Shown here: piece after piece, positions 1-6,613 of the stretch | Layout: every line of letters starts with the position of its first letter | How positions within the stretch are numbered: the first letter of the stretch is position 1 | Position numbers and translations under genes: made by a program | The notes under the pieces: model-generated | What the model saw: the letters and a program-made list of their open reading frames with translations, nothing else | Told to the model about the DNA's origin: nothing | The model's database searches: none | NCBI RefSeq assembly: GCF_905200055.1 | Contig: NZ_CAJKIS010000046.1 | Span: 1-17,814 of the forward strand | Direction of reading: 5' to 3' | DNA: 17,814 nucleotides | From: an uncultured Fusobacterium sp. | Lineage (GTDB): Bacteria; Fusobacteriota; Fusobacteriia; Fusobacteriales; Fusobacteriaceae

Positions 1-65
1 TATTGTTTGTTGATTTTTATCATCTTTCTCTATTCTGTTGCTAATGTCCTTTTTACTTTTTCTTT

Positions 66-124
66 TGTGTTCCGCTTTCCTGCGGCACATCAGTTATAAT
101 ATCACAGAAACTATTTTTCGTCAA
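66..124 (-). promoter_or_regulatory. Strong leftward promoter with leader hairpin (possible rRNA/tRNA operon promoter)
   Basis: Read on the minus strand, TTGACG (119-124) and TATTAT (96-101) are separated by exactly 17 bp. A/T tracts just upstream (about 125-150) resemble an UP element. The predicted start is near 89, and the first transcribed bases form a hairpin (CCGC 82-85 with GCGG 72-75, extended by GTG/CAC). The remaining 66 bases to the window edge are A-rich leader with no ORF. A near-consensus promoter with UP-like tracts and a structured non-coding leader is typical of stable-RNA operons. The downstream gene is outside the window, so its identity is inference. Confidence 0.65.
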
Positions 125-198
125 CAACTTTTTTTATTTTTTTAGAATATTTTTTTCATTTTATCAACTAACCTTTGATTTTATTAGGATTTATAGTT

Positions 199-235
199 AA
201 AAAAAAGCTATCATAATTTTAGATAGCTTTTTTTT
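199..235. terminator. Bidirectional Rho-independent terminator
   Basis: GCTATC (207-212) pairs with GATAGC (222-227) around a 9-nt loop. The stem is flanked by A8 (199-206) and T8 (228-235), so either strand gives a stem plus U-run. It would end leftward transcription coming through the repeat from the 562-1065 gene. The bases outside it (TTATAGTT at 191-198 and AAACTATAA from 236) are also nearly complementary, so the palindrome reaches into the end of the adjacent repeat element. Confidence 0.8.
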
Positions 236-561
236 AAACTATAATTTATCTAACCAAGCTCAATTATCTAGCACATCGCTAGGTTTTGACAAAGTATCTT
301 TGTTATTAGCGATTATTAGTCAAGTTAAGTTATCTCTAATTCTTTTTTTAACATCAAGTTGTCTCCATGTTGGTGAATAAAGAATCCCTATGGCTCATTC
401 CGTTGAAAATGCAAAACTCGCTCCGTAAACTTCGCTCAAACACGTTGCATTTTCTTAACTGCATTTCGCTGAGGGATTCTAATATTCACCTCTAAATTAC
501 GTCAACTTGATGTTAGGGATAATCTATTTTTACTTTTTATTAAAACGATAAATTATAGTTT
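236..561 (+). repeat. MITE-like dispersed element, copy 1
   Basis: The ends are perfect 15-bp inverted repeats: AAACTATAATTTATC at 236-250 and its complement at 547-561. A conserved arm follows the left end, including a 33-base block (306-338) identical in copies 2 and 3. Inside, TAACATCAAGTTG (about 349-361) is inverted at 503-515, GAATCCCT (383-390) at 472-479, and AAAATGCAA/TTGCATTTT lie further in, so the whole element could fold into one long interrupted hairpin. It has no ORF with a ribosome binding site. It lies between the T-run of the 199-235 terminator and the stop codon of the 562-1065 gene, which begins at the very next base. The absence of a transposase suggests a non-autonomous element. 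Confidence 0.8.
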
Positions 562-1065
562 TTATATTAATTCTTTAAAATCTATATATTTTAACATAAT
601 CTCTAAAGCAGCTTCTAAAATTTCTTTTTCAAGTGAATTAAATCTTGCTACAACACCACTATCAATATCTAATACTCCATATAAAACATCATCTTGAATT
701 ATTGGCAATACAATCTCTGATTTTGATCTCACATCACAAGCTATGTGTCCTGGAAATTCACAAACATTATCAACTACTACCACTTCTCTTTTTTCAGCTG
801 TATATCCACATACACCTTCTCCAATTTTTATTCTTGTAGTGGCAGGCATTCCACAAAATGGTCCTAAAACAAGTTCATTTTCCTTTAAAAGATAAAAACC
901 ACTCCAATTGATATCTTCAAAAAAAGCATATATAAAAGCTGAGCTATTTGCTAAATTTGCAAGAGAATCTTTTTCTTTAGAAAGATAATTTTCTAATTCC
1001 TCTAAAAAAATTTTATATTTTTCTTCAACTTTAAAATTTTTATATAAATCTACATTAAATGCCAT
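562..1065 (-). CDS. msrC: Free methionine-R-sulfoxide reductase (GAF-domain, fRMsr/MsrC family)
   Basis: This 167-residue single GAF-domain protein probably reduces free methionine-(R)-sulfoxide in the cytoplasm. Family landmarks are clear: NWSGFYLL near residue 53, GPFCGMPATTRI (69-79), GEGVCG (82-87), GHIACD (106-111), SEIVLP (116-121) and GVLDIDS (130-136). In E. coli numbering, Cys110 matches catalytic Cys118 and Cys86 matches Cys94. The residue matching Cys84 is Thr76, and a cysteine not usual for the family, Cys71, lies five residues upstream. The ATG follows AGGGGA at a normal distance and has its own promoter (1094-1122). The stop codon abuts repeat copy 1. The family call is firm; whether the altered cysteine set is active is open. 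Confidence 0.88.
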   Translation of the reverse strand: MAFNVDLYKNFKVEEKYKIFLEELENYLSKEKDSLANLANSSAFIYAFFEDINWSGFYLLKENELVLGPFCGMPATTRIKIGEGVCGYTAEKREVVVVDNVCEFPGHIACDVRSKSEIVLPIIQDDVLYGVLDIDSGVVARFNSLEKEILEAALEIMLKYIDFKELI

Positions 1066-1093
1066 AATATCCCCTCTTTAAATTTTTTCATAT

Positions 1094-1122
1094 ATTATAT
1101 AAAAATTTTTTTCTATTGCCAA
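1094..1122 (-). promoter_or_regulatory. Promoter of the fRMsr gene
   Basis: On the minus strand, TTGGCA (1117-1122) and TATAAT (1094-1099) have a 17-bp spacer. The predicted start near 1087 gives a short leader before the ATG at 1065. No clear terminator separates it from yibE/F upstream, so some readthrough is possible. Confidence 0.7.
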
Positions 1123-1152
1123 GAAATAAGAATAAAAATAGCATTTCCAAAA

Positions 1153-2247
1153 TTATTTTTTATTTTCCATTGAATATATAAAAGATGCTATATAAGTTGT
1201 AATTGGTGCTACAACAACTAAACCTATACTTCCAATAATTATCTTTATAACTTCAGAAACTACTAATTTCATATTCAAAATTTGGAGTATCGTTGTATCT
1301 CTCTCTAAAAAAAGTATCAATAGTGTTAAAAATCCTCCTGAATATGCTAACAATAAAGTTGTTGTCATTGTTCCTATTACAGATCTTCCTACATTGAATC
1401 CTGACTTTATTAGATCTTTTCTACTAATTTTAGGATTATGATATTTTAATTCTTGAATAGTAGCTGTCATATCCATAGCAATATCCATAGCAGCTCCACT
1501 TGCTCCAATAACTATTGCAGAATAAAAAATATCCAATATATTTATACTCATAGCACTTGAAAAAACTACACTTTGAGCTAGAGGTTGATTCATACCATCA
1601 ATTCTAAAAGTATCACCAAACATAAAAGTTAAAGCTGCTGTTACAAATAGTCCTGACATAGTCCCTAAAAAAGCACTTGTTCCCTTTTTAGTAAATCCTG
1701 CTACTAAAAATATAATTAAAGCTGACAATAATATCAAGGTAAAAATTGTTATCATAAAAACATTTTCTCCCTTTTTCAATGCTGGTATTAGATATTCCCA
1801 AATTATAGCTACACTTCCTATAAAAGACACTAGAGATTGAACTCCAACCTTTCTTGCATAAACTATCAGTAAACTAACAAAAATAAAAGCAAGTCCACCT
1901 ATTTTTTCAATTCTTAAAAGTGATAGAGCTTTTCCTTTTAATTCTCCATTATCATCTGTTACCACCATAAGAATTTTATCTTTTTCTTTATAAAATTCAT
2001 CATACTCCATACTTCCACTTAAAAGATTTCTTACCTCTAAAGTTTTTCCCTTATGCTCTCCAGTTAAAATTTCAACATTTAAGTATTGAGATCCTATCTT
2101 TGATATTCCTTGAACTATTGCATCACTATTATCTACTGTAAGCACTCTTCCAATATTTTCCTGTTTAAAGAAAAACCCTTCCAGTTTTCCTTTAAAAACT
2201 AGAAGGGCAAGAAGAATCACTACAATAGAGATTCCTATTTTTCTCAC
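1153..2247 (-). CDS. YibE/F family multi-pass membrane protein
   Basis: This 364-residue inner-membrane protein matches the YibE/YibF family, whose function is not established. A hydrophobic N-terminal segment (5-22) is followed by a roughly 90-residue non-membrane region (about 25-115), probably extracytoplasmic. About seven more membrane segments follow (near 116-131, 138-156, 163-185, 190-210, 236-258, 288-313, 328-357). The segment rich in small residues, GASGAAMDIAMDM (248-260), is characteristic of the family. Translation starts at GTG (2245-2247) behind AGGGGG. Only 17 bases separate it from the alkaline phosphatase stop, so the two are probably cotranscribed. No catalytic residues are recognised. 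Confidence 0.82.
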   Translation of the reverse strand: MRKIGISIVVILLALLVFKGKLEGFFFKQENIGRVLTVDNSDAIVQGISKIGSQYLNVEILTGEHKGKTLEVRNLLSGSMEYDEFYKEKDKILMVVTDDNGELKGKALSLLRIEKIGGLAFIFVSLLIVYARKVGVQSLVSFIGSVAIIWEYLIPALKKGENVFMITIFTLILLSALIIFLVAGFTKKGTSAFLGTMSGLFVTAALTFMFGDTFRIDGMNQPLAQSVVFSSAMSINILDIFYSAIVIGASGAAMDIAMDMTATIQELKYHNPKISRKDLIKSGFNVGRSVIGTMTTTLLLAYSGGFLTLLILFLERDTTILQILNMKLVVSEVIKIIIGSIGLVVVAPITTYIASFIYSMENKK

Positions 2248-2264
2248 TCTATTTCCCCCTATGG

Positions 2265-3641
2265 CTATTTAATCTCTTTTCCCATAGCTTTTCCAATTAA
2301 TTTTGCAACATCTGTATTATCTTTAAATCCTGAAAACTCTTCTGCTCCATCTCCTACTGCTGCTAGTGGAACTTGTACAGCTGTATGTGCATATGATGTC
2401 CATTGCATTCCTGATCTTTCAGAGATTATATGTGTTGTTGCTATTGCAACTGGACTATATCCTCCAAATTGCTCACTTGCATTTTTATCTTTATCTTCTA
2501 AATCCATAGCTTTAACAATTTTATCTTTTTCATCAGCTGTTAAATCTTTTAATCCCATGTTGTCAGCTATGTATTTAAAATATTCATCTCTATTTCCAAT
2601 ATAAGCTTTTTGAAGTACATCTTCTACTGAAACTTTAACATTTTTTAATTCATTTAGTTTTAAGAAATAGTTAGCACCAAATCCAAGTCCCATTCCTCCT
2701 GTTTCATGGTCTGCTGCAATTACTATTAAAGTATCTTTTGGATTTTTTTCATAAAATTCATAAGCTGATTTTATTGCATCATCAAATGCTATTGTATCGT
2801 AAATAGTTCCCATTACGTCATTGGCATGTGATGCATGGTCAATTCTTCCACCTTCTACCATCATAAAGAATCCATCTTTATCTTGTTTTAAAAGTTCAAT
2901 TCCTTTTTCAGTCATATATTTTAAACTAGGAACTTCAGATTTTCTATCTATTTCATATGGCATATGTGATGCTTCAATAGCTACAAAAGCTTTTTCTCCC
3001 TCTTTTGGAGTCCAATTTTTATAATCTTTAATTGAAGATTCTGATACAAATGTTTTATATCCTTTATCTGCAAACTCTTTTACAAGATCTCTATCATCTT
3101 TTCTCTTACTTGGAAGTTCTCCACCTTTTTTTACAAAGTGTCTAAATCCTCCACCTGCAAAGTAATCTACATTACTTTTTACATAATCTTCAGCTATTCC
3201 GTTTTCATCATCTCTATCTATATTGTGAGATGCAAATACTGCTGGAGTAGCATGAGTTATTCTTGTAGTAGTTACTAATCCTGTTGCTTTTCCATCCTCT
3301 TGAGCCATTTCTAAAAGAGTTTTTAGATCTTTACCTTTAGCATCCTTTGCTATATAACCGTTATTTGTTTTATGCCCTGTTGCCAATGCAGTTCCTGCTG
3401 CTGCTGAGTCTGTAATTAAAGTATCTGCTGAATATGTAGTTGTTATTGCTGAAAATGGAAGTGAGTTTAATAGAAGTTTTCCATCCTCTTTCATCACACC
3501 TTTTTTATACTCTTCAGCTATCTGTCTTTGAGCTGCTCCCATTCCATCCCCTATGAAATAGAAGATATATTTAGGTTGTGCAAAACTTGTAGCTGCCATT
3601 AAAGCCATTCCTGCTAATACCATATGTTTTCTTTTTAACAT
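2265..3641 (-). CDS. phoA: Alkaline phosphatase, PhoA family, secreted
   Basis: This 458-residue periplasmic phosphomonoesterase should release inorganic phosphate from organic esters. Residues 1-21 are a Sec signal peptide with a likely cut after SFA. The metal-site and catalytic motifs are all present: GDGMG (Asp32), TDSAAAG with nucleophile Ser79, EGGRIDHASH (263-272), DHETGG (311-316) and YAHT with His419. Length is close to E. coli PhoA. ATG at 3641 follows AGGAGG. The exported N-terminus without a lipobox cysteine fits a diderm periplasm. It leads a two-gene unit with yibE/F. Repeat copy 2 ends about 110 bases upstream of the start. Phosphate control is typical of the family, but I see no clear Pho box. 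Confidence 0.93.
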   Translation of the reverse strand: MLKRKHMVLAGMALMAATSFAQPKYIFYFIGDGMGAAQRQIAEEYKKGVMKEDGKLLLNSLPFSAITTTYSADTLITDSAAAGTALATGHKTNNGYIAKDAKGKDLKTLLEMAQEDGKATGLVTTTRITHATPAVFASHNIDRDDENGIAEDYVKSNVDYFAGGGFRHFVKKGGELPSKRKDDRDLVKEFADKGYKTFVSESSIKDYKNWTPKEGEKAFVAIEASHMPYEIDRKSEVPSLKYMTEKGIELLKQDKDGFFMMVEGGRIDHASHANDVMGTIYDTIAFDDAIKSAYEFYEKNPKDTLIVIAADHETGGMGLGFGANYFLKLNELKNVKVSVEDVLQKAYIGNRDEYFKYIADNMGLKDLTADEKDKIVKAMDLEDKDKNASEQFGGYSPVAIATTHIISERSGMQWTSYAHTAVQVPLAAVGDGAEEFSGFKDNTDVAKLIGKAMGKEIK

Positions 3642-3654
3642 ATTTTACTTTCCT

Positions 3655-3685
3655 CCTTGAACATTTCAATTTTATGCTTTCAAGG
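3655..3685 (-). promoter_or_regulatory. Leader hairpin overlapping the phoA ribosome binding site
   Basis: CCTTGAA (3655-3661) is the exact complement of TTCAAGG (3679-3685), with an inner CAT/ATG pairing. In the mRNA the 3' arm of this stem runs straight into the AGGAGG ribosome binding site and shares its first bases. It could stabilise the message or modulate initiation. No riboswitch class is recognised. Confidence 0.45.
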
Positions 3686-3712
3686 CTAGATTACTCCTTA
3701 AGTGTTAAATAA

Positions 3713-3741
3713 GTTTTATTTTCTTGTAAAATATATGTAAA
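3713..3741 (-). promoter_or_regulatory. Possible phoA-yibE/F promoter
   Basis: On the minus strand, TTTACA (3736-3741) and TAAAAC (3713-3718) are 17 bp apart. The -10 is weak (4 of 6), so this is the best candidate rather than a firm call. It lies just outside the end of repeat copy 2. Confidence 0.35.
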
Positions 3742-3750
3742 ACATTCTTT

Positions 3751-4287
3751 AAACTATAATTTCCAAAAGTAGAGGAATGCAAACGACTACTACTTTTGAG
3801 ACACAGAAACGGAGTTTCTGTGATCCTTAAATCTATATTTACAAAATTTATATTTTTTAGAGAATTTATTTTTCCTTTCTCTAATATCAGCTAAATGTAA
3901 TTTCCAAAAGTAAAGGAGTACAAACGACTATTACTTTTGAGATACAGGCGAAGATTTATCGGAGTCCTGTAAAAATTAATAAAAAGAAAGTTACGAAATC
4001 TGACGCTAAAAATTCCGACGTGTTTGAAGACGAAGTCGAGTTCCAAAAATAGAGGAACTTTAGTGACTACTATTTTTGAGATGCAGAAGTGAAAGAATGA
4101 AACTTCTGCGATACCCATAGTCAGATGAGTGTTACTCTCTCTTTATTCTTTGACATGGAATTTAGCTGATATTTAAAAGAAATAGAGATAACTTAACTTG
4201 ACTAATAATCGCTAAATACAAAGGTACTTTGTCAAAACCTAGCGATGTACTAGATAACTGAGCTTGGTTAGATAAATTATAATTTTT
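3751..4287 (-). repeat. MITE-like dispersed element, copy 2 (long form)
   Basis: This copy is in the opposite orientation to copies 1 and 3. The outer end (4271-4287, read on the minus strand) matches AAACTATAATTTATC with one change; the other end (3751-3762) keeps AAACTATAATTT. The 33-base block identical in all copies is at 4183-4215. From about 4028 to 4213 it is nearly base-for-base the reverse complement of copy 3. An internal 13-bp inverted pair, ATATCAGCTAAAT (near 3880) and its complement (near 4160), echoes the different internal pair of copy 1. It holds three two-hairpin units (separate entry). The open frame across 3891-4118 lacks a ribosome binding site and is not called. Confidence 0.8.
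3763..4112. repeat. Three tandem two-hairpin units inside element copy 2
   Basis: The units recur every ~140 bp. First stems: CAAAAGTAG/CTACTTTTG (3764-3772, 3790-3798), CAAAAGTAA/TTACTTTTG (3905-3913, 3931-3939) and CAAAAATAG/CTATTTTTG (4044-4052, 4070-4078). Each is followed by a GAGA linker and a second hairpin: CACAGAAAC/GTTTCTGTG (3802-3822), ACAGG/CCTGT (3944-3970) and GCAGAAG/CTTCTGC (4083-4109). Stem bases differ between units but pairing is kept, which indicates selection on, or copying of, a fold. Loops share AGGA and end in GACTA. Confidence 0.75.
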
Positions 4288-4291
4288 ATAG

Positions 4292-4334
4292 AAAAAAGCT
4301 AAGAAAATTGATAATTTAATATCAACCTCTTAGC
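4292..4334 (-). terminator. Terminator of the aminopeptidase-acetyltransferase unit
   Basis: On the minus strand, GCTAAG (4334-4329) pairs with CTTAGC (4303-4298). The stem continues inward through AGGTTGAT/ATCAATTT with two G-U pairs, and a T6 run (4297-4292) follows. It lies just past the stop codon at 4341; element copy 2 begins four bases beyond the T-run. Confidence 0.85.
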
Positions 4335-4340
4335 TCTCTC

Positions 4341-4838
4341 TTAAAATATAATTTTTTCCCTTTTATACCCTACATATTCTGGGCTTTCATCACAAATACC
4401 AACTGTTTTAAAATCTTTTTTCTCATAATAACTATTTAATTTATTATTGTTAATATTACAATCTAAACGAAGAGTTTTTTTGCTATTTTCTCTGCATAAA
4501 TTTTCACAATACTCTATAATTTCACTTCCAATTCCTCTTATTTTAGTATCTGTTGCAAAATTATGAATATAGTAAGCTGGCACATCATTTTCCCATCTTT
4601 CATCTTCCTCTAGCAAAACAAATGTTCCAACTATTTTTTGAAAATTTTCTACAAGAAATAGTTCTCTATTCTCAACTTTACTTTTAAAATAATTAAAATC
4701 ATAGAGTTTTAAATACTCTTCATCCCATTGATTAATATCATTTTCTTTCATCCAAAGGCATCTATTTTCTATTACTTTCATCACTGATAAAATATCATCT
4801 ACTTCTGCCCTTCTAAAAATGAAATTCTCTTTTTCCAC
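4341..4838 (-). CDS. GNAT family N-acetyltransferase
   Basis: This 165-residue protein has the GNAT fold pattern: an N-terminal strand-helix (FIFRRAEVDDILSVMKVIENR, described here by its span 6-26), a central strand near 66-78, then YIHNFATDTKIRGIGSEI (about 95-112) holding the acetyl-CoA pyrophosphate-binding loop in the form K-x-x-G-x-G. The C-terminal LNSYYEKKDFKTVG (about 138-151) is the usual motif B. The substrate cannot be read from sequence. Translation starts at GTG (4836-4838) behind TAGGAA, nine bases after the aminopeptidase stop, so the two are cotranscribed and possibly coupled. A terminator follows directly. Confidence 0.82.
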   Translation of the reverse strand: MEKENFIFRRAEVDDILSVMKVIENRCLWMKENDINQWDEEYLKLYDFNYFKSKVENRELFLVENFQKIVGTFVLLEEDERWENDVPAYYIHNFATDTKIRGIGSEIIEYCENLCRENSKKTLRLDCNINNNKLNSYYEKKDFKTVGICDESPEYVGYKREKIIF

Positions 4839-4847
4839 TGTTCCTAC

Positions 4848-6230
4848 CTAACTTCTATAAAATGCCTTATATGCTCTATATGTTTCATAAACATCTAGTT
4901 TTGATGAAACTTCAAAAGGTGAGTGCATAGCAAGTAAAGCTGGTCCAATATCAATTGTGTGAATTCCTAACTCTGCAAGATACATTGCAACAGTTCCTCC
5001 TCCACCTTCATCAACTTTTCCTAACTCTCCAATTTGCCAATTAACTTTTGCATCATTTAATATTTTTCTAATTTTTCCTACATATTCTGCATCAGCATCA
5101 TTTGTACTGCTCTTTCCTCTAGCTCCTGTATATTTTGTTACAACAACTCCATACCCTATTTTAGCAGCATTTTGAGCATCGTGAACACTTCTAAAGATTG
5201 GATCTATTCCAGCATTAACATCTGAAGACATAGCATTAGAGTTCCATAATGTTCTTCTTAACATCATCTCATTGTAATTACCTTTTACTTTTTCTAAAAG
5301 ATCTCCAGTTACATAGTTAATGTAGTCAGATTTTAATCCTGTTGATCCTGCTGACCCTATCTCTTCTTTATCTGCTAAGAAACATACTGCTGTTCTCTTT
5401 GGAGTCTCTTCTAAATCAAGAATTGCCATCATTGAAGTATATCCACAAATTCTATCATCTTGTCCATAAGCTCCTATCATAGATTTATCAAATCCTAAAT
5501 CTCTAGCCTTTCCAGCTGGTACAAGTTCAAGTTCTGCTGATATAAAATCTTCCTCTACCATTCCATAATCTCTATTTAAAATTTCAAGAACTGTATATTT
5601 TATTTTTTCTTTTATCTCTTTATCTTCAATAGTTGAAGGGATACTTCCTACAAGTATTTGAAGTTCCTCTCCTTTTATAACTTCTCCACTTTTTCTATCC
5701 CCTTGGATTTTTCCTGCAAGATGTGGAAGAATATCTGGAATTGTAAATACTGGATCTTCATCTTTTTCCCCTATTTCGATATTTACTTTTTCTCCAGATG
5801 CTAATACTACAACTCCGTGCATAGCTAGAGGAATTGATGCCCATTGATATTTTTTTATTCCACCATAATAGTGAGTTTTCATATATGCAAGATCTAAATC
5901 TTCATATAGTGGATTTCCTTTTAAATCCAATCTTGGAGAGTCAACATGAGATACTACATAGTTTACACCTTTTTCTATATCTTCTTCTCCAACTACAACT
6001 AATACAAGGTTTTTTCCTCTATTTACATAGTAAACCTTATCTCCAGCTTTTAAACTACTTTTATTTTCAGCATTTACAAAACCTTTAGATTCTACTAATT
6101 CGATACCTTTAGTTACAAATTCTCTTTCAGTTTTAGCACTACTTAAAAATTCTTTGTATCCTTCTGAAAACTTAAATACTTGGTCTTTGCTATCTACACA
6201 GTTCCAACCATTTTCTTTTTTGTAATTCAT
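4848..6230 (-). CDS. M18 family zinc aminopeptidase
   Basis: This 460-residue cytoplasmic dinuclear-zinc exopeptidase probably removes N-terminal residues from peptides, feeding amino-acid fermentation. Metal and catalytic positions typical of M18 are present: SHVDSPR (His95, Asp97), GQDDRI (Asp258), DKEEIGSAG (Glu289, Glu290), SSDVNAGIDP (Asp337) and AMHSPFE (His436). Length matches the M18 aspartyl/lysyl aminopeptidase group; specificity is not deducible. ATG at 6230 follows GGGAG. It heads a two-gene unit with the GNAT acetyltransferase, which might act on peptides or amino acids, though that link is inference only. Confidence 0.9.
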   Translation of the reverse strand: MNYKKENGWNCVDSKDQVFKFSEGYKEFLSSAKTEREFVTKGIELVESKGFVNAENKSSLKAGDKVYYVNRGKNLVLVVVGEEDIEKGVNYVVSHVDSPRLDLKGNPLYEDLDLAYMKTHYYGGIKKYQWASIPLAMHGVVVLASGEKVNIEIGEKDEDPVFTIPDILPHLAGKIQGDRKSGEVIKGEELQILVGSIPSTIEDKEIKEKIKYTVLEILNRDYGMVEEDFISAELELVPAGKARDLGFDKSMIGAYGQDDRICGYTSMMAILDLEETPKRTAVCFLADKEEIGSAGSTGLKSDYINYVTGDLLEKVKGNYNEMMLRRTLWNSNAMSSDVNAGIDPIFRSVHDAQNAAKIGYGVVVTKYTGARGKSSTNDADAEYVGKIRKILNDAKVNWQIGELGKVDEGGGGTVAMYLAELGIHTIDIGPALLAMHSPFEVSSKLDVYETYRAYKAFYRS

Positions 6231-6271
6231 TTTACCATCTCCCTGTTTTAGATGTTTGTTTCACCAAGTAT

Positions 6272-6299
6272 AGTATATCATATCTTTTTACTTTATAAA
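6272..6299 (-). promoter_or_regulatory. Possible aminopeptidase promoter
   Basis: On the minus strand, TTTATA (6294-6299) and TATACT (6272-6277) have a 16-bp spacer; a second overlapping TATACT lies at 6267-6272. It sits immediately after the terminator at 6301-6328, as expected for a new transcript. Confidence 0.4.
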
Positions 6300-6300
6300 T

Positions 6301-6328
6301 AAAAAAAGGAAGATTTTACTCTCCCTTT
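6301..6328 (-). terminator. Terminator of the small-ORF transcript
   Basis: On the minus strand, AAAGGGAGA (6328-6320) pairs with TCTTCCTTT (6313-6305) with one G-U pair and a six-base loop, followed by further T residues. It is nine bases past the stop of the 29-codon ORF, which supports that ORF being its own transcript. Confidence 0.75.
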
Positions 6329-6336
6329 ATCTAAAA

Positions 6337-6426
6337 CTATTTTTCATTGGCCCAAAGTGTTAGTTGCTCTAACATATCCTCTGTAATTACTTGTGTTTCT
6401 AGCATCTCATCAGTGTTCTTGTACAT
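6337..6426 (-). CDS. Small acidic protein of unknown function (29 residues)
   Basis: I do not recognise this protein. The frame runs ATG (6424-6426) to TAG (6337-6339) and encodes a 29-residue acidic, probably helical peptide, beginning MYKNTDEMLE and ending TLWANEK. It has no signal peptide or membrane segment. Support for expression is structural: AGGAGG four bases before ATG, a promoter with a perfect TATAAT (6486-6514), and a Rho-independent terminator just downstream (6301-6328). Together they define a complete ~180-nt transcript with one short ORF. It could be a small regulatory protein, or the ORF could be part of a structured small RNA. Confidence 0.5.
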   Translation of the reverse strand: MYKNTDEMLETQVITEDMLEQLTLWANEK

Positions 6427-6485
6427 TATTCCTCCTGCAATATATATAAAATTTTTTACCTTCAAAAATTAGTGACATAGGTGTT

Positions 6486-6514
6486 ATTATATTATTCATT
6501 ATATATTTTAGCAA
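6486..6514 (-). promoter_or_regulatory. Promoter of the 29-residue ORF
   Basis: On the minus strand, TTGCTA (6509-6514) and TATAAT (6486-6491) are separated by 17 bp. The predicted start near 6479 gives a ~52-nt leader. Confidence 0.6.
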
Positions 6515-6542
6515 GAAAATATTTTTACTTTTCTAATTAGTT

Positions 6543-6564
6543 GTGATATTTCTATAAATATCAC
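6543..6564. other. Perfect inverted repeat without U-run
   Basis: GTGATATTT (6543-6551) and AAATATCAC (6556-6564) form a 9-bp perfect palindrome with a 4-base centre. Neither side carries a T-run, so it is not a standard terminator. It lies between the 3' end of the predicted antisense RNA and the small-ORF promoter and could be an operator. Confidence 0.4.
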
Positions 6565-6578
6565 TATATCTTGTGTAC

Positions 6579-6613
6579 AAAAAAAATGAGGTTTTTGGCA
6601 GCCCTCATTTTTT
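6579..6613. terminator. Terminator of the predicted antitoxin RNA (works on both strands)
   Basis: An 11-bp perfect stem (6581-6591 with 6603-6613) closes an 11-base loop. On the minus strand the loop reads GCTGCCAAAAA and the stem ends in eight T residues (6586-6579). The loop is complementary to the loop of the terminator at 6830-6868. Confidence 0.85.

Noticed and set aside
3763..4112. Regularly spaced repeats considered as a CRISPR array
   Set aside because: Only three units at ~140 bp spacing, each made of imperfect hairpins with changing stem sequence; no uniform repeats or unique ~30-bp spacers, and no cas genes.
3891..4118. 75-codon open frame on the minus strand inside element copy 2, with a similar frame in copy 3
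   Set aside because: No ribosome binding site before the ATG. The two base differences in the part shared with copy 3 both change the amino acid, and the frame runs through hairpin units whose pairing explains the conservation better.
6587..6605. The 6579-6613 hairpin as part of a riboswitch
   Set aside because: No recognisable aptamer precedes it on either strand; a promoter lies ~40 bases away and the hairpin with its T-run is a plain terminator.
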